Origin: CAZAEL01 sp964484135 | GTDB taxonomy: Bacteria > Elusimicrobiota > Elusimicrobia > FEN-1173 | DNA length: 23,974 nucleotides | Reading direction: 5' to 3' | NCBI GenBank assembly: GCA_964484135.1 | Contig: CAZAEL010000034.1 | Coordinates: 1 to 23,974 of the forward strand | In this document: in pieces, positions 1 through 7,884 of the stretch | Position numbering within the stretch: the stretch's first letter is position 1 | Layout: every line of letters starts with the position of its first letter | Position numbers and translations under genes: made by a program | Notes under the pieces: generated by a model | Seen by the model: only the letters and a program-made list of their open reading frames with translations | What the model was told of the DNA's origin: nothing | The model's database searches: none

Positions 1-1239
1 GCGCACACCTTGACGGGGGCGGTGACGGGCAACGGGCAGAACATCACCGGCCTGGGCAACCTGAGCCAGAACGTGGGCACCATCACCGCGTCCTTCTCCA
101 GCACCACGGTGAACGGGACGTTGGACGTGATCGGACCCATTCAATTGACCGGCGGGACTCTGACCACGGCCAACACCATCGACTTCGGCTCCGGCGCCAA
201 CGACGACCTGACGGCCACGGACGTGACGGACCTGACGGACGGCGCCGGGACCACCCTGCACACCCACGCGGCCAGCGGCATCACGGCCGGGACCTTCGGC
301 GCGGGGAACTACACCTTCCCCGGCATCGCGTACTTCGCCAACGGCACCACCTATCAGGTGGACGCGGCCGGCGCCGCCACCTTCGGCCTGACCCAGGGCA
401 GCAACCTCAAGCTGACCAACGGCAGCAACCAGGACGTGTACATCCAGTTCCCGGGCCTGACCCAGGCCAGTTCCTCAAACCGCATCTTCTTCTCCACGGG
501 GACGACCTTCAGCAACACCATGGCCTTCGCCAGCATGAACCCGTCCAACGGCCAGTTCGTGTCCCGCGGCGGGTTCACCACCGGGACCCCCGACATCGCG
601 GAATACATCATGGCGGACGCGGACGTGGAGGACGCGGACGTGGTGAGCGTGGCCGAGGACAACGCCGGGGAGAACGCGCCCGGCGGCGAAACGGTGAAGG
701 TGCGGAAGTCCCAGGGCCGGTACGAGTCCCGCATCATCGGCGTCATCACGGAGGTCAAGGAGGGTTTCCGCATCAACTCCCACATGAAGACCCTGGACGA
801 CCAGCACCCGGGCAAGCCCCTGGTGCTCGCCGGACGCGTGCCCGTGAAGGTGACGCTGGAGAACGGCCCCATCAAGCGGGGCGATTACCTGACGTCCTCC
901 TCCAAGCCGGGGCACGCCATGAAGGCCACGGAGCCGGGGCCGACCGTGGGCATCGCCCTGGACGACTTCGACGGCTCCCGGGGCGAGTCCGGCAAGGTGC
1001 TTTGCTTCGTGGACATCGGGGAGCGGAACCTGTCCGAGGTGGTCCGGAAGCTGGAGGCCCAGGCCGCGCGCCTGGAGGCGGAGAACCAGGACCTCCGCGC
1101 CCGCCTGTCCGGCCTGCGGGAGATGGAAGCCCTGCAGGTGGAGTTGATCCGGCTGCAGCGGCGCATGGACGCGGTGGAGCGCCAGCACCGCGGCGGCGGA
1201 CAATTGACCGGCGGCCCGCGGGAGCCAGGGGTTCGGTAA
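1..1239 (+). CDS. Fibre-like surface protein, 5'-truncated at window edge
   Basis: The frame is open from base 1, so the true start lies upstream and only the C-terminal part is seen (about 412 codons). The first ~190 residues are rich in Thr, Gly, Asn and Ser with short repeats, as in beta-structured fibres or adhesins. A conserved block follows, beginning TPDIAEYI and continuing with a GDVV-like segment, IIGVIT, LAGRVPVKVT, ENGPIKRGDYLTSSS and PGHAMKAT. From memory this C-terminal region recurs in bacterial surface and tail-fibre-like proteins. Residues from about 345 to the end form a heptad-rich coiled coil (RKLEAQAARLEAENQDL), consistent with oligomerisation. The next gene begins 36 bases downstream. 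Likely secreted or surface-exposed; the ligand and the N-terminus are unknown. Confidence 0.75.
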   Translation, partial: AHTLTGAVTGNGQNITGLGNLSQNVGTITASFSSTTVNGTLDVIGPIQLTGGTLTTANTIDFGSGANDDLTATDVTDLTDGAGTTLHTHAASGITAGTFGAGNYTFPGIAYFANGTTYQVDAAGAATFGLTQGSNLKLTNGSNQDVYIQFPGLTQASSSNRIFFSTGTTFSNTMAFASMNPSNGQFVSRGGFTTGTPDIAEYIMADADVEDADVVSVAEDNAGENAPGGETVKVRKSQGRYESRIIGVITEVKEGFRINSHMKTLDDQHPGKPLVLAGRVPVKVTLENGPIKRGDYLTSSSKPGHAMKATEPGPTVGIALDDFDGSRGESGKVLCFVDIGERNLSEVVRKLEAQAARLEAENQDLRARLSGLREMEALQVELIRLQRRMDAVERQHRGGGQLTGGPREPGVR

Positions 1240-1275
1240 GCCTCTTCCGCCGGGAGAGATGGGAGGCATGGAACG

Positions 1276-3987
1276 GTGAAAATGTTCGAAGCCGTGAAAG
1301 AGCGGATCCACACGCCTTTCCTCGGGCTCTTCAGCGCGGGCCTGGGGGTGGGGCTGGCCGCCTTTTTGGCTTACGCCAACACGCTCCAAAACGGCTTCGT
1401 GTGGGACGACCACCTGCTGATCGAGGGCAACGCCTTTGTGCGGGATTGGTCCAACGCGAAGAAGGTGGTTTCCCCCGGTTACTTCTTCCATTATCCGCCC
1501 CTGGAGGTGGAGAACGGCGCCCGGCCGGTCTGGGTGCTGTCCGCGCTCCTGGATTGCAAATGGTGGGGGCTGAACCCGGCGGGACATCACCTGACCAGCG
1601 TGTCGTTGCACGCCGTCAACAGCCTTCTGGTCTTCTGTCTGGCGCTGCTTCTCGGCGCGCGTCTGTCTTCCGGGCGTCTCCCGTTCGCCTTCCTGGCCGG
1701 GTTGCTCTTCGCCCTGCACCCCGTCCACACCGAGGCGGTGGCCGTGGTGGGGTTCCGGGCGGACCTCTTGTGCGCGCTGTTTTTCCTGGCGGCCCTGGCC
1801 CTTTACGTGCTGAGCCGCCGGGAGGAAGGGGAGGCCTTGTCCCGGCCCCGGCGCGCGGCGCGCGGGTTCCTTCTGGCCGCCTCCGTGGCCGCCGCGGCCC
1901 TGGCCTTCCTTTCCAAACAGATGGCCCTGACCCTGCCCCTCGTGATCGTCCTGCACGATTTCTGTTTTGCGGAAGGAGGCCGGTTCGCCGCCCTGCGGCG
2001 GCGTTTGCCGGTGTACGGGGCGTACGCGGCCCTGTGGCCCGCGTACGCGGTGTTCCACACCCTGCGGTTCGACTACGACATGGGACATTGGGCGGCGCGG
2101 TGGCTGGAGCGCGCCGTGTCATGGATCACGCTGGCTTTGCCGGCCCGGGCCGAGTCCTTGGCCGCGCCCACGGCGTCCATGGCCGCCGTCTTGATGGACG
2201 ATCCGCTGGGGAGGCTCGGCCTCATGCTGCAGGTCTTCGCCGGGCACCTGCGGCTCCTGGTTTGGCCCCATCCCTTGAAGGCGGAATACGCCGTGCCGCT
2301 GGCCCGGCTTTGGGAGCCGGCCGCGTTCCTGGGCCTTTTGGCGGCGGGTGGACTCCTGTGGACGGCTTGGCGGGGCCTCCGCCGGACGCCGGCCCTTTCC
2401 TTCGGGGTTTTGGCCTTTCTGGCGACGCTTCTCCCCGTGTCCAACCTGGTGCTCCTGTATAACCCCATGGCGGAGCGCTACCTCTATCTGCCGTCCGCCG
2501 CGTTCTGTCTGATTCTGGCCGGAGGGATGGTGTGGGGCGGTTCTTGGGCGATGGAACGCCTGTCCGGAAAAGGCGCCGTCCTGGGCGCCCGCCTGGCCCT
2601 GGGCGCGGCGGGGTTGTCCCTGTTCGGCGGGTTGACCGCCTTGACCGTCCAACGGAACGCCCAGTGGCGGGATGAAAAGGCTGTGTGGGAGTTGACCAGC
2701 CGGCAGTCCCCGTCCGTGGCGCGGGTCTGGTACAACCGGGGGTTCCTGGCGCAGCAGGAGGGGGAGTCCGCCATGGCCGAACGGTTCTACCGGACGGCCC
2801 TGGTCCTCCGGCCCGATTACGTGGAAGCGCGAAACAACCTGGCCGGGCTGCTGGCCCAGAAAGCCCTGACCCGGGAGGCGGAATCGGGCCTGCGGTCCCT
2901 CGTGGCGTCGAAACCCAAGGTTTCCCTTCCCTATTTCAATTATGCGGCCCTCCTGATGAAGGAAGAGCGGTGGGATGAGGCGGCCGCCGTGTACAAGGAC
3001 ATCGAGGAGCGTTTCGCGGGGGACGTCGGGGCCAGGCATCGGGCGCGGTTCGGCCAGGCCAAGGCGTACGCCTTGGCGGGAGAGGAAGCCCTGTCCGAGG
3101 AGGCTTTCAACCGCGTCCTGGGAGAAACCGAGGAATGGGCCAGGACCCGGTTTGACCTGGGCCGGGTTTTCCAGGGAACGGGCCAGTGGGCGAAGGCCGA
3201 GCGGCACTACGCCTTGGCGGTGAAGACGCGCCCGGATTGGGCGGACGCCTGGATCAACCTGGGTTTCCTTTATCACCGTCAAGGGCGCCTGTCCGAGGCC
3301 AGGGACGCCTTCGGGCGGGCCGTGGCGGCCAACCCCCGCAAAGCGGTGGCCCATCACCACCTGGGCGTGGCGTTCAGCAACATGAGCGAACTGGCCGAGG
3401 CGGAGAAGGCTTTTCTGGAGGCGGTGCGCCTTGATCCGGCGTACGACGACGCCCACTACAACCTGGCCGTGGTGTATCAACGCCAGGGGCGGCTGTGGGA
3501 CGCGGTGCGGGCCTATGAACGGGTGGTGGAGATCCGGCCGCGGCGCGTGGAAGCCCTGAGCAACCTGGGGGGCTGCTACCTGGCCCTGGGCGACCTGGAA
3601 CGGGCGGAGGCCTTCTGCCGGCGGGCCATCCAGGCCGATCCGTCCCGGTCCGCGCCGTACGTGAACCTGGGGGCCCTTTATCAACGGAAGGGCGATGTGG
3701 ACGGGGCCGTGTCTTTCTACCAGGAGGCCATCCGGCGCGACCCGCAGGACGCCATGGCGTACAACAACCTGGGGTTGTGCTTCCTGCAAAAGGGCGAGCT
3801 GGCGAAAGCGCGGCAGGAATTCCTGTCCGCCCTGCGGGCCGATCCCCGCCTGGCGGACGCCCACTTCCATCTGGGCCTGGTGTTCGAACGGCAGGGGCTG
3901 AAGGACGAGGCCGTGGCCGCCTGGAAGGCGGCGCTCCAGATCAACCCGCGGCACGCCGGGGCGCTGAAGGCCCTGGGGGGGCGTTGA
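1276..3987 (+). CDS. TMTC-like GT-C membrane protein with long TPR tail
   Basis: 903 residues. The N-terminal half (about 20-460) is a polytopic membrane domain with the hallmarks of the TMTC/PMT-like GT-C family: NGFVWDD with an Asp pair at 44-45 in the first loop, HPVHTEAV followed by RADLL, LSKQMALTLPL, and AERYLYLPS near the end of the domain. GT-C enzymes transfer sugars from lipid carriers on the outer face of the membrane, and the acidic pair in the first loop is usually catalytic. From about 475 to 900 there are roughly eleven TPR units with typical NLG, A-Y and P-A positions, presumably periplasmic. The GTG at 1276 is preceded by GGGAGG at 1261-1266; ATG 1282 is the alternative start. 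Its position before several secreted Ser/Thr-rich proteins makes protein O-glycosylation an attractive inference, but many bacterial homologues are uncharacterised. Confidence 0.8.
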   Translation: MKMFEAVKERIHTPFLGLFSAGLGVGLAAFLAYANTLQNGFVWDDHLLIEGNAFVRDWSNAKKVVSPGYFFHYPPLEVENGARPVWVLSALLDCKWWGLNPAGHHLTSVSLHAVNSLLVFCLALLLGARLSSGRLPFAFLAGLLFALHPVHTEAVAVVGFRADLLCALFFLAALALYVLSRREEGEALSRPRRAARGFLLAASVAAAALAFLSKQMALTLPLVIVLHDFCFAEGGRFAALRRRLPVYGAYAALWPAYAVFHTLRFDYDMGHWAARWLERAVSWITLALPARAESLAAPTASMAAVLMDDPLGRLGLMLQVFAGHLRLLVWPHPLKAEYAVPLARLWEPAAFLGLLAAGGLLWTAWRGLRRTPALSFGVLAFLATLLPVSNLVLLYNPMAERYLYLPSAAFCLILAGGMVWGGSWAMERLSGKGAVLGARLALGAAGLSLFGGLTALTVQRNAQWRDEKAVWELTSRQSPSVARVWYNRGFLAQQEGESAMAERFYRTALVLRPDYVEARNNLAGLLAQKALTREAESGLRSLVASKPKVSLPYFNYAALLMKEERWDEAAAVYKDIEERFAGDVGARHRARFGQAKAYALAGEEALSEEAFNRVLGETEEWARTRFDLGRVFQGTGQWAKAERHYALAVKTRPDWADAWINLGFLYHRQGRLSEARDAFGRAVAANPRKAVAHHHLGVAFSNMSELAEAEKAFLEAVRLDPAYDDAHYNLAVVYQRQGRLWDAVRAYERVVEIRPRRVEALSNLGGCYLALGDLERAEAFCRRAIQADPSRSAPYVNLGALYQRKGDVDGAVSFYQEAIRRDPQDAMAYNNLGLCFLQKGELAKARQEFLSALRADPRLADAHFHLGLVFERQGLKDEAVAAWKAALQINPRHAGALKALGGR

Positions 3988-3991
3988 TTTT

Positions 3992-5086
3992 ATGAAACGG
4001 AACAGGACGGACAAAAGGCGGGCTTCTCCGTCGTTCCGGGGGCTCTTGCGCCTGGGGGCGGCGGCTTTCTTCCTGGGGCTCTTGCTCGCGGACGGCCCCC
4101 GGCCGGCCGACGCCTTTTCCTCAAGCGGCGCCACCTACCGCATCACCCGCAGCGCCGTGAACCAGGGCGGCCGGGCCAAGACCTCCACGGGGTTCCGGAT
4201 GAACGCCTCCGCCGGGGAGGCCAGCCGGGGCCTCGTCACGGGGGCCACGTACCGGGTGGCCGACGGCCTCATGAAGATCTATTTCTATCCCGGCACCATC
4301 AGCAACGTGTCCCTGACGCAGGGCGCGGGCGCCGGGGAAATCAACATGACCTGGACTTCGCCGGGCGCGGACGGCAACCAGCAGACCGCCGCCAGCTATG
4401 TGGTCAAGTATTCCACGTTCACCTCCCCCGGCTCCATCGACAACCAGGTGGAGTTCGAGAACGCCGCCACCTTCTCCCAGGCGCTCTCGCCCAAGGCGCC
4501 GGGACAGGGCGAGACCCTGACCCTCACCGGGCTGCAGCCCGGCACCAGTTACTACATCGCCATCGAGGCGCGGGACGGGGACAAGAACCAGGGGTACCTC
4601 TCCAACTCCAAATTCACCTGGGCCCAGGTGGCGGTCCTGGCCGTGGACATCCAGAACCTGGACGGCGATCCGAATTCCTACGGGTACGGCACTTTGCAGA
4701 TGTCCTCCGCGGTGGTGTCCACCGCCACCATCCGCGTGACCAACACGGGCACCACCGCCGCCACCTGGAGCCTGCGGGCCGCCACCACCACCGCGGGCAG
4801 CCCCTGGCAGGTCACCACCGGCGCCCTGGCCCTGGACCAGTTCCGCGTGAGCGCGGGTTTTGACGAGGTTTTCCCCGCGGTCGGCGCCTTCGGCGCGGAG
4901 GACCGCATGAGCGGCACGGACGTCCTGTCCTCCGGGACCGCCTTCACCATCGACGGCAGCTCCACCGGCGTGAGCGTGCCCATCGCCCATTCCCGGAACG
5001 TCTGGTTCCTGCTGGAAACGCCGCTGGCCAGCTCCACCACGGGGCAGCAGGACATCCAGGTGACGGTGACGGCCAACACGCCGTGA
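3992..5086 (+). CDS. Secreted FN3 protein with C-terminal Ig-like domain
   Basis: 364 residues. A basic N-terminus and hydrophobic stretch (about 16-35) end at PADA, a plausible signal peptidase I site near residue 41. Residues ~43-100 hold a SSSGATYRIT...GATYRVADG block. A fibronectin type III domain follows (~103-212; ITWTSPG-like start NMTWTSPG, LTGLQPGTSYYIAIEARD near its end). The last ~150 residues resemble the small secreted proteins encoded from 7038 and 7885: a VTNTGTT strand, a W-containing strand, a Q-F stretch, then a WFLLETP...TTGQQDIQVTVTA ending. The gene starts 4 bases after the preceding stop with little Shine-Dalgarno signal, so translation may be coupled. Probably an extracellular or outer-surface structural protein; function unknown. 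Confidence 0.75.
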   Translation: MKRNRTDKRRASPSFRGLLRLGAAAFFLGLLLADGPRPADAFSSSGATYRITRSAVNQGGRAKTSTGFRMNASAGEASRGLVTGATYRVADGLMKIYFYPGTISNVSLTQGAGAGEINMTWTSPGADGNQQTAASYVVKYSTFTSPGSIDNQVEFENAATFSQALSPKAPGQGETLTLTGLQPGTSYYIAIEARDGDKNQGYLSNSKFTWAQVAVLAVDIQNLDGDPNSYGYGTLQMSSAVVSTATIRVTNTGTTAATWSLRAATTTAGSPWQVTTGALALDQFRVSAGFDEVFPAVGAFGAEDRMSGTDVLSSGTAFTIDGSSTGVSVPIAHSRNVWFLLETPLASSTTGQQDIQVTVTANTP

Positions 5087-5093
5087 GGATTTT

Positions 5094-5981
5094 ATGAACG
5101 GGACGACGAAGACATCGCGGCGCATCTTCCGCTGGGCGGGCCCGGCGGTCCTGGGGCTTTTGGCGGCCGGCCTGGAGGCCCAGATGGGCCTCATGACGCC
5201 CTTCGTGGACGTGGCCCTGGACCGTCTCAAGCCGGGCCGGGTGTACGAGGTGGGGGAGGCCGCGGCCCAGCCCCTGTCCCTGGTGAACCGCGGCCAGGTC
5301 CCGGTGACCGTGGTGGTGGAGCCGGAAAGACCCGCGCCGGAGTTCCTGAAGCCCGGGTACGAGCCCATCCCGGACCTGTCCTGGGTCCGCGTGGAGCCCA
5401 GCCGTTTGACCTTGCCGCCGGGACAATCCGCCCGGGCGCGGGTGTATTTGAAGGTCCCCCGGGGCGGCCGCTGGAAGGGCCGGCATTTCCAGGTGTCCCT
5501 CTGGTCCCACACGGAGACGGGGACCCTGGCCGTGGGGGTTCGGAGCCGCCTGCGGTTTTCCATCGGGACGCCGGGGCCGGTCGTGGACGCCTTGCCCGCG
5601 GAAGCGAAGCCGGCGTTGCCGTTGGCCTTTGAGCCGGAATCTCTCGTGATGGAGAAGGGCGCGGCGCTGACCCTCGTCAACCACGGGGAAACCCCTTTGA
5701 GGGTGCGGCTGAGGAGCGTGCCTGTTGACGGTTCCTGGGATCGGCTGCCCGGCTATTGGCCCGCGCCCAACCCGGACTTCTTGATGATCAAGGCGCCGGT
5801 GGTGGACATCCCGGCCGGGGGCCGGCGGACATTGCCTTTGACGTTGAACGTGCCGTCCGGCCCGGCCCACGCCGGACAGTCCTACGTTTTTGCGGTCAAG
5901 GCGGAACCCGCGTCCGACGATTATTCCGGAAGCGTCCTGGCGCGGGTTTACGCCAAGGTCAAGGAGCTGAAGAAAAAATGA
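5094..5981 (+). CDS. Secreted two-domain Ig-like protein, paralogue A
   Basis: 295 residues with a signal peptide (hydrophobic 14-27, cleavage likely after LEA near 29). The mature protein starts QMGLMTPFVDVALDRLKPG and contains two similar beta-rich domains. The first has GYEPIPDLSWVRVEPS, LPPGQ and GRHFQVSLWSHT; the second, weaker copy has YWPAPNPDFLMIK, IPAGGRRTLPL and HAGQSYVFAVKAE. It is a clear paralogue of the next gene, with which it shares an ATGA overlap. TGAGGA at 5084-5089 serves as both upstream stop context and ribosome binding site. The general plan (strand, proline-rich turn, P-G-Q before the last strands) resembles bacterial Ig-like or NEW3-like sandwiches. No enzymatic motif is visible. 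Periplasmic or surface location is inferred from the signal peptide. Confidence 0.7.
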   Translation: MNGTTKTSRRIFRWAGPAVLGLLAAGLEAQMGLMTPFVDVALDRLKPGRVYEVGEAAAQPLSLVNRGQVPVTVVVEPERPAPEFLKPGYEPIPDLSWVRVEPSRLTLPPGQSARARVYLKVPRGGRWKGRHFQVSLWSHTETGTLAVGVRSRLRFSIGTPGPVVDALPAEAKPALPLAFEPESLVMEKGAALTLVNHGETPLRVRLRSVPVDGSWDRLPGYWPAPNPDFLMIKAPVVDIPAGGRRTLPLTLNVPSGPAHAGQSYVFAVKAEPASDDYSGSVLARVYAKVKELKKK

Positions 5982-6931
5982 GCCTCATGGGGAAGTGGAA
6001 GTTCCATGAAAAATCAGGAAGTGCGCGGCGGGCTTCGGTATTTTTGCCCGTGTTCGCCGCGTTTATGGTTTTCGGCGTTGCGGCCCTTTGGGCGGGCATC
6101 GGCATCATGACCCGTTTCGGCGACATCGTTCTGGAGAACATGAAGCCGGGCGTGTACAACCTGCGCCAGTTGAAAAACCTGCCCTATGTGGTGACCAACC
6201 CGGGCCAGGCCAAGGTGGAGGTGCTGGTGGACGTGGTGGTGCCGGACAAAACCCAGGAAGGGTATGAGCCCATCCCGGACCCGTCCTGGGTCCAGGTGGT
6301 GCCCAACCAGTTCGTCCTGGAGCCGGGCCAGAACCATTTCAGCGACGTGGTCCTGACCGTGCCGGAGGACCCGAAATACCAGGGCCGGCATTTCCAGGCC
6401 ACGTTGTGGGCCCACACCGTGGGGACCGGGTTCACGGCCGCCGGGGTCAACAGCCGCCTGCGGTTTTCCGTCGGGACAGTGGGGCCGGAGGCGCTGCAGC
6501 GGGAAAAAAAGCGGAAGGCCATGCTCACCCTGGATTTCGACCTGAAACCGGAGACGGTGCGGGTGCGCGTGCCCGCGGGGCGGGCGGCGGATCTCAAGGC
6601 CCTGGCCCGCGCCTCCCTGAAACTGACCAACCGGGCGGAGGACCCTCTCAAGGTGCGGGTGATCAGCCTGCCCTGGCAGCCCCAGTTCAGCCTGCCCGCG
6701 GATTACGAGCCGGCGCCCGACCCGGCCTGGCTGACCCTCGGCCCGGAGACGGCGCTGGTCAAGGGGCTCACCATCGGGGAGTTCGTCCCCACGGTGCGCA
6801 TCCCGGCGGGGCCGGAGCATGCCGGCAAGAACTACGCCTTCCTGGTCAAAGCCGAGGTGGTGGCGGAAAAGAGCGTGCCCGTGGAGGTGTACTCGCGGAT
6901 TCTGGTGAGCGTGGAGGGAGAGGGGCGATGA
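5978..6931 (+). CDS. Secreted two-domain Ig-like protein, paralogue B
   Basis: 317 residues. The ATG at 5978 overlaps the stop of paralogue A (ATGA) and has AAGGAG at 5961-5966, so this start is preferred over longer readings of the frame. A hydrophobic segment (about 22-41) is a signal peptide or anchor; the mature start GIGIMTRFGDIVLENMKPG mirrors that of paralogue A. Domain 1 carries GYEPIPDPSWVQVVP, LEPGQ and GRHFQATLWAHT. Domain 2 carries DYEPAPDPAWLTLGP, IPAGPEHAGKNYAFLVKAE. The two domains look like an internal duplication, so the pair of genes holds four related domains. It has a longer charged linker between domains than paralogue A (REKKRKAM). Function unknown; expressed with its neighbour and probably in the same extracytoplasmic assembly. 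Confidence 0.7.
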   Translation: MSLMGKWKFHEKSGSARRASVFLPVFAAFMVFGVAALWAGIGIMTRFGDIVLENMKPGVYNLRQLKNLPYVVTNPGQAKVEVLVDVVVPDKTQEGYEPIPDPSWVQVVPNQFVLEPGQNHFSDVVLTVPEDPKYQGRHFQATLWAHTVGTGFTAAGVNSRLRFSVGTVGPEALQREKKRKAMLTLDFDLKPETVRVRVPAGRAADLKALARASLKLTNRAEDPLKVRVISLPWQPQFSLPADYEPAPDPAWLTLGPETALVKGLTIGEFVPTVRIPAGPEHAGKNYAFLVKAEVVAEKSVPVEVYSRILVSVEGEGR

Positions 6932-7041
6932 AGGATTTCAAGAGGACAACCGGGGACGGTTCGGCGAAGAGGGTTCAAGCGCTTGAGGGGACGATTTACG
7001 GAGGCATCATGCGTTGTTCCATGAAAGGAGAAAACCAATGA
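6928..7041 (+). CDS. Possible 37-residue coupling ORF
   Basis: A short ORF starts with an ATG overlapping the stop of the upstream gene (ATGA at 6928-6931), preceded by GGAGGGAG-type sequence, and ends with a TGA that overlaps the ATG of the next gene (ATGA at 7038-7041). The predicted peptide is basic at the N-terminus, has no membrane segment and resembles nothing I recognise. The double overlap is what would be expected of a translationally coupled small gene, but the downstream gene has its own good ribosome binding site, so it may be chance. Confidence 0.3.
   Translation: MKDFKRTTGDGSAKRVQALEGTIYGGIMRCSMKGENQ
7024..7030 (+). promoter_or_regulatory. Ribosome binding site fixing the start at 7038
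   Basis: AAAGGAG lies 7 bases before ATG 7038. It selects this start over the in-frame upstream ATG at 7014 and gives the protein a normal signal peptide. Confidence 0.6.
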
Positions 7042-7601
7042 AAAGGAGACACATCGTTGGGGCACTGGCCGGGATGTTGCTGGCCGCGGGCCTGACGGGC
7101 GTGGGATGGGCGGACATTCCGTCGGACAGCTTCACGCTGACGGTGACGCCTGCGGGCGACCGGGGGGTGATCATCAACACGACCACCTTCGACTTCGGCT
7201 CGGTCGTGCTGGGGCAGTCGACCACCACGGCGGCGATCCCGGTGACGTCCACGGGTTCCGTGGGCAACATCGAATACACCATCGCGGGGAGCAACTCGGC
7301 GAACTGGACGCTGTCGACGGACGGGACGGCGGACGCGCAGAACGAGCTGGAGGTCCGGGCGCTGTTCAACTCGGGCGTTCCCGGGGCGTTCGGCGCGGGG
7401 ACCACGCACCTGGTGACGACATCCGCGAAAGACGCCGGGAACCTGGGCGGGGACGCGGACTTCGAGGGGAACGTGGACGTGGACAACATGGCGCTGCTGA
7501 CGACGCGGGACCTGTATGTGCGGTTCGTTCTGCCGCCGACGTCCACGTCGAGCAACCAGCAGTCGGTGACCATCACCGTGACCGCCGAGGCCGGGGAATA
7601 A
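7038..7601 (+). CDS. Small secreted beta-rich protein, tandem copy 1
   Basis: 187 residues with a clean signal peptide (MKRRHIVGALAGMLLAAG...GWA, cut before DIPSDSF). The mature protein starts DIPSDSFTLTVTP and is Thr/Ser/Gly rich with no Cys. It resembles the C-terminal domain of the protein encoded at 3992: TFDFGSVVLGQST, an IPVTSTGS strand, NWTLSTD, then LYVRFVLPP...SNQQSVTITVTA. The plan is typical of extracytoplasmic Ig-like or pilin/shell-type domains found in surface proteins. A second, nearly identical gene follows at 7885, and the protein encoded at 8246 shares the mature start DVPSDSFTL. Likely an abundant surface or structural protein; function unknown. Confidence 0.75.
   Translation: MKRRHIVGALAGMLLAAGLTGVGWADIPSDSFTLTVTPAGDRGVIINTTTFDFGSVVLGQSTTTAAIPVTSTGSVGNIEYTIAGSNSANWTLSTDGTADAQNELEVRALFNSGVPGAFGAGTTHLVTTSAKDAGNLGGDADFEGNVDVDNMALLTTRDLYVRFVLPPTSTSSNQQSVTITVTAEAGE
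7113..7167 (+). repeat. Tandem duplication, 5' identical block, copy 1
   Basis: These 55 bases are identical to 7960-8014. They encode the mature N-terminus shared by the two tandem secreted proteins, and the second copy runs directly into the 100-N gap. Confidence 0.9.
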
Positions 7602-7603
7602 GA
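7548..7603 (+). repeat. Tandem duplication, 3' identical block, copy 1
   Basis: These bases match 8115-8170 exactly, covering the last codons and the stop of the tandem genes. Identity ends just after the stop, with only a loose CTCCGCCTC resemblance further downstream. Confidence 0.9.
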
Positions 7604-7685
7604 GGAGGGAACTCCGCTTGTTCTCCGCCTCGCGCGGGCATGTGAAGGAGGGACCGGCATGAAGAACAGACGACGGGAGTGGCCT

Positions 7686-7814
7686 CCCGGGGGAGGGCGT
7701 TCCGGCTGAGGGGAAAAACCCCGCGGCAACGCCCTTCCCGGGAGAGTCGCACGGGAGAAGTCCCGTCGGACGCGTTCCTCCCCGGCACGAAGAGGCGGCC
7801 CCTTGAGAGGGGGC
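7686..7814 (+). other. Hairpin-rich intergenic segment between tandem genes
   Basis: Three stem-loops lie in a row between the tandem genes. 7686-7701 pairs imperfectly with 7728-7742 (CCCGGG...GGGCGTT against AACGCCC...CCCGGG) and encloses an inner GGGG-AAAAA-CCCC hairpin (7710-7722). ACGGGA-GAAG-TCCCGT follows at 7751-7766. GCCCC/GGGGC lies at 7798-7802 and 7810-7814. No T-tract follows, so these are not simple terminators. The segment may be a structured leader of the second copy or a small RNA. I do not recognise a known riboswitch. Confidence 0.4.
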
Positions 7815-7884
7815 TTGGAGAAGTCGGGAGAACAGGCAAGTGACGCTTCAAGAGACAAAGACAAGCGGAGAAAAGGAGAATCCC

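Noticed and set aside
1002..2462. 486-codon + strand frame overlapping two genes
   Set aside because: Out of frame with the fibre-like and TMTC-like genes, Pro/Arg/Gly-rich and without family motifs.
2119..4134. 671-codon open frame on the minus strand
   Set aside because: Lies antisense to the TPR protein; composition (Gly/Arg/Pro/His/Gln) is typical of shadow frames in GC-rich DNA and shows no domain.
7660..7710. 16-codon ORF with a good ribosome binding site (GAAGGAGGG)
   Set aside because: Too short and Arg/Gly-rich, and it overlaps the stem-loop region; could be a leader peptide but nothing distinguishes it from chance.
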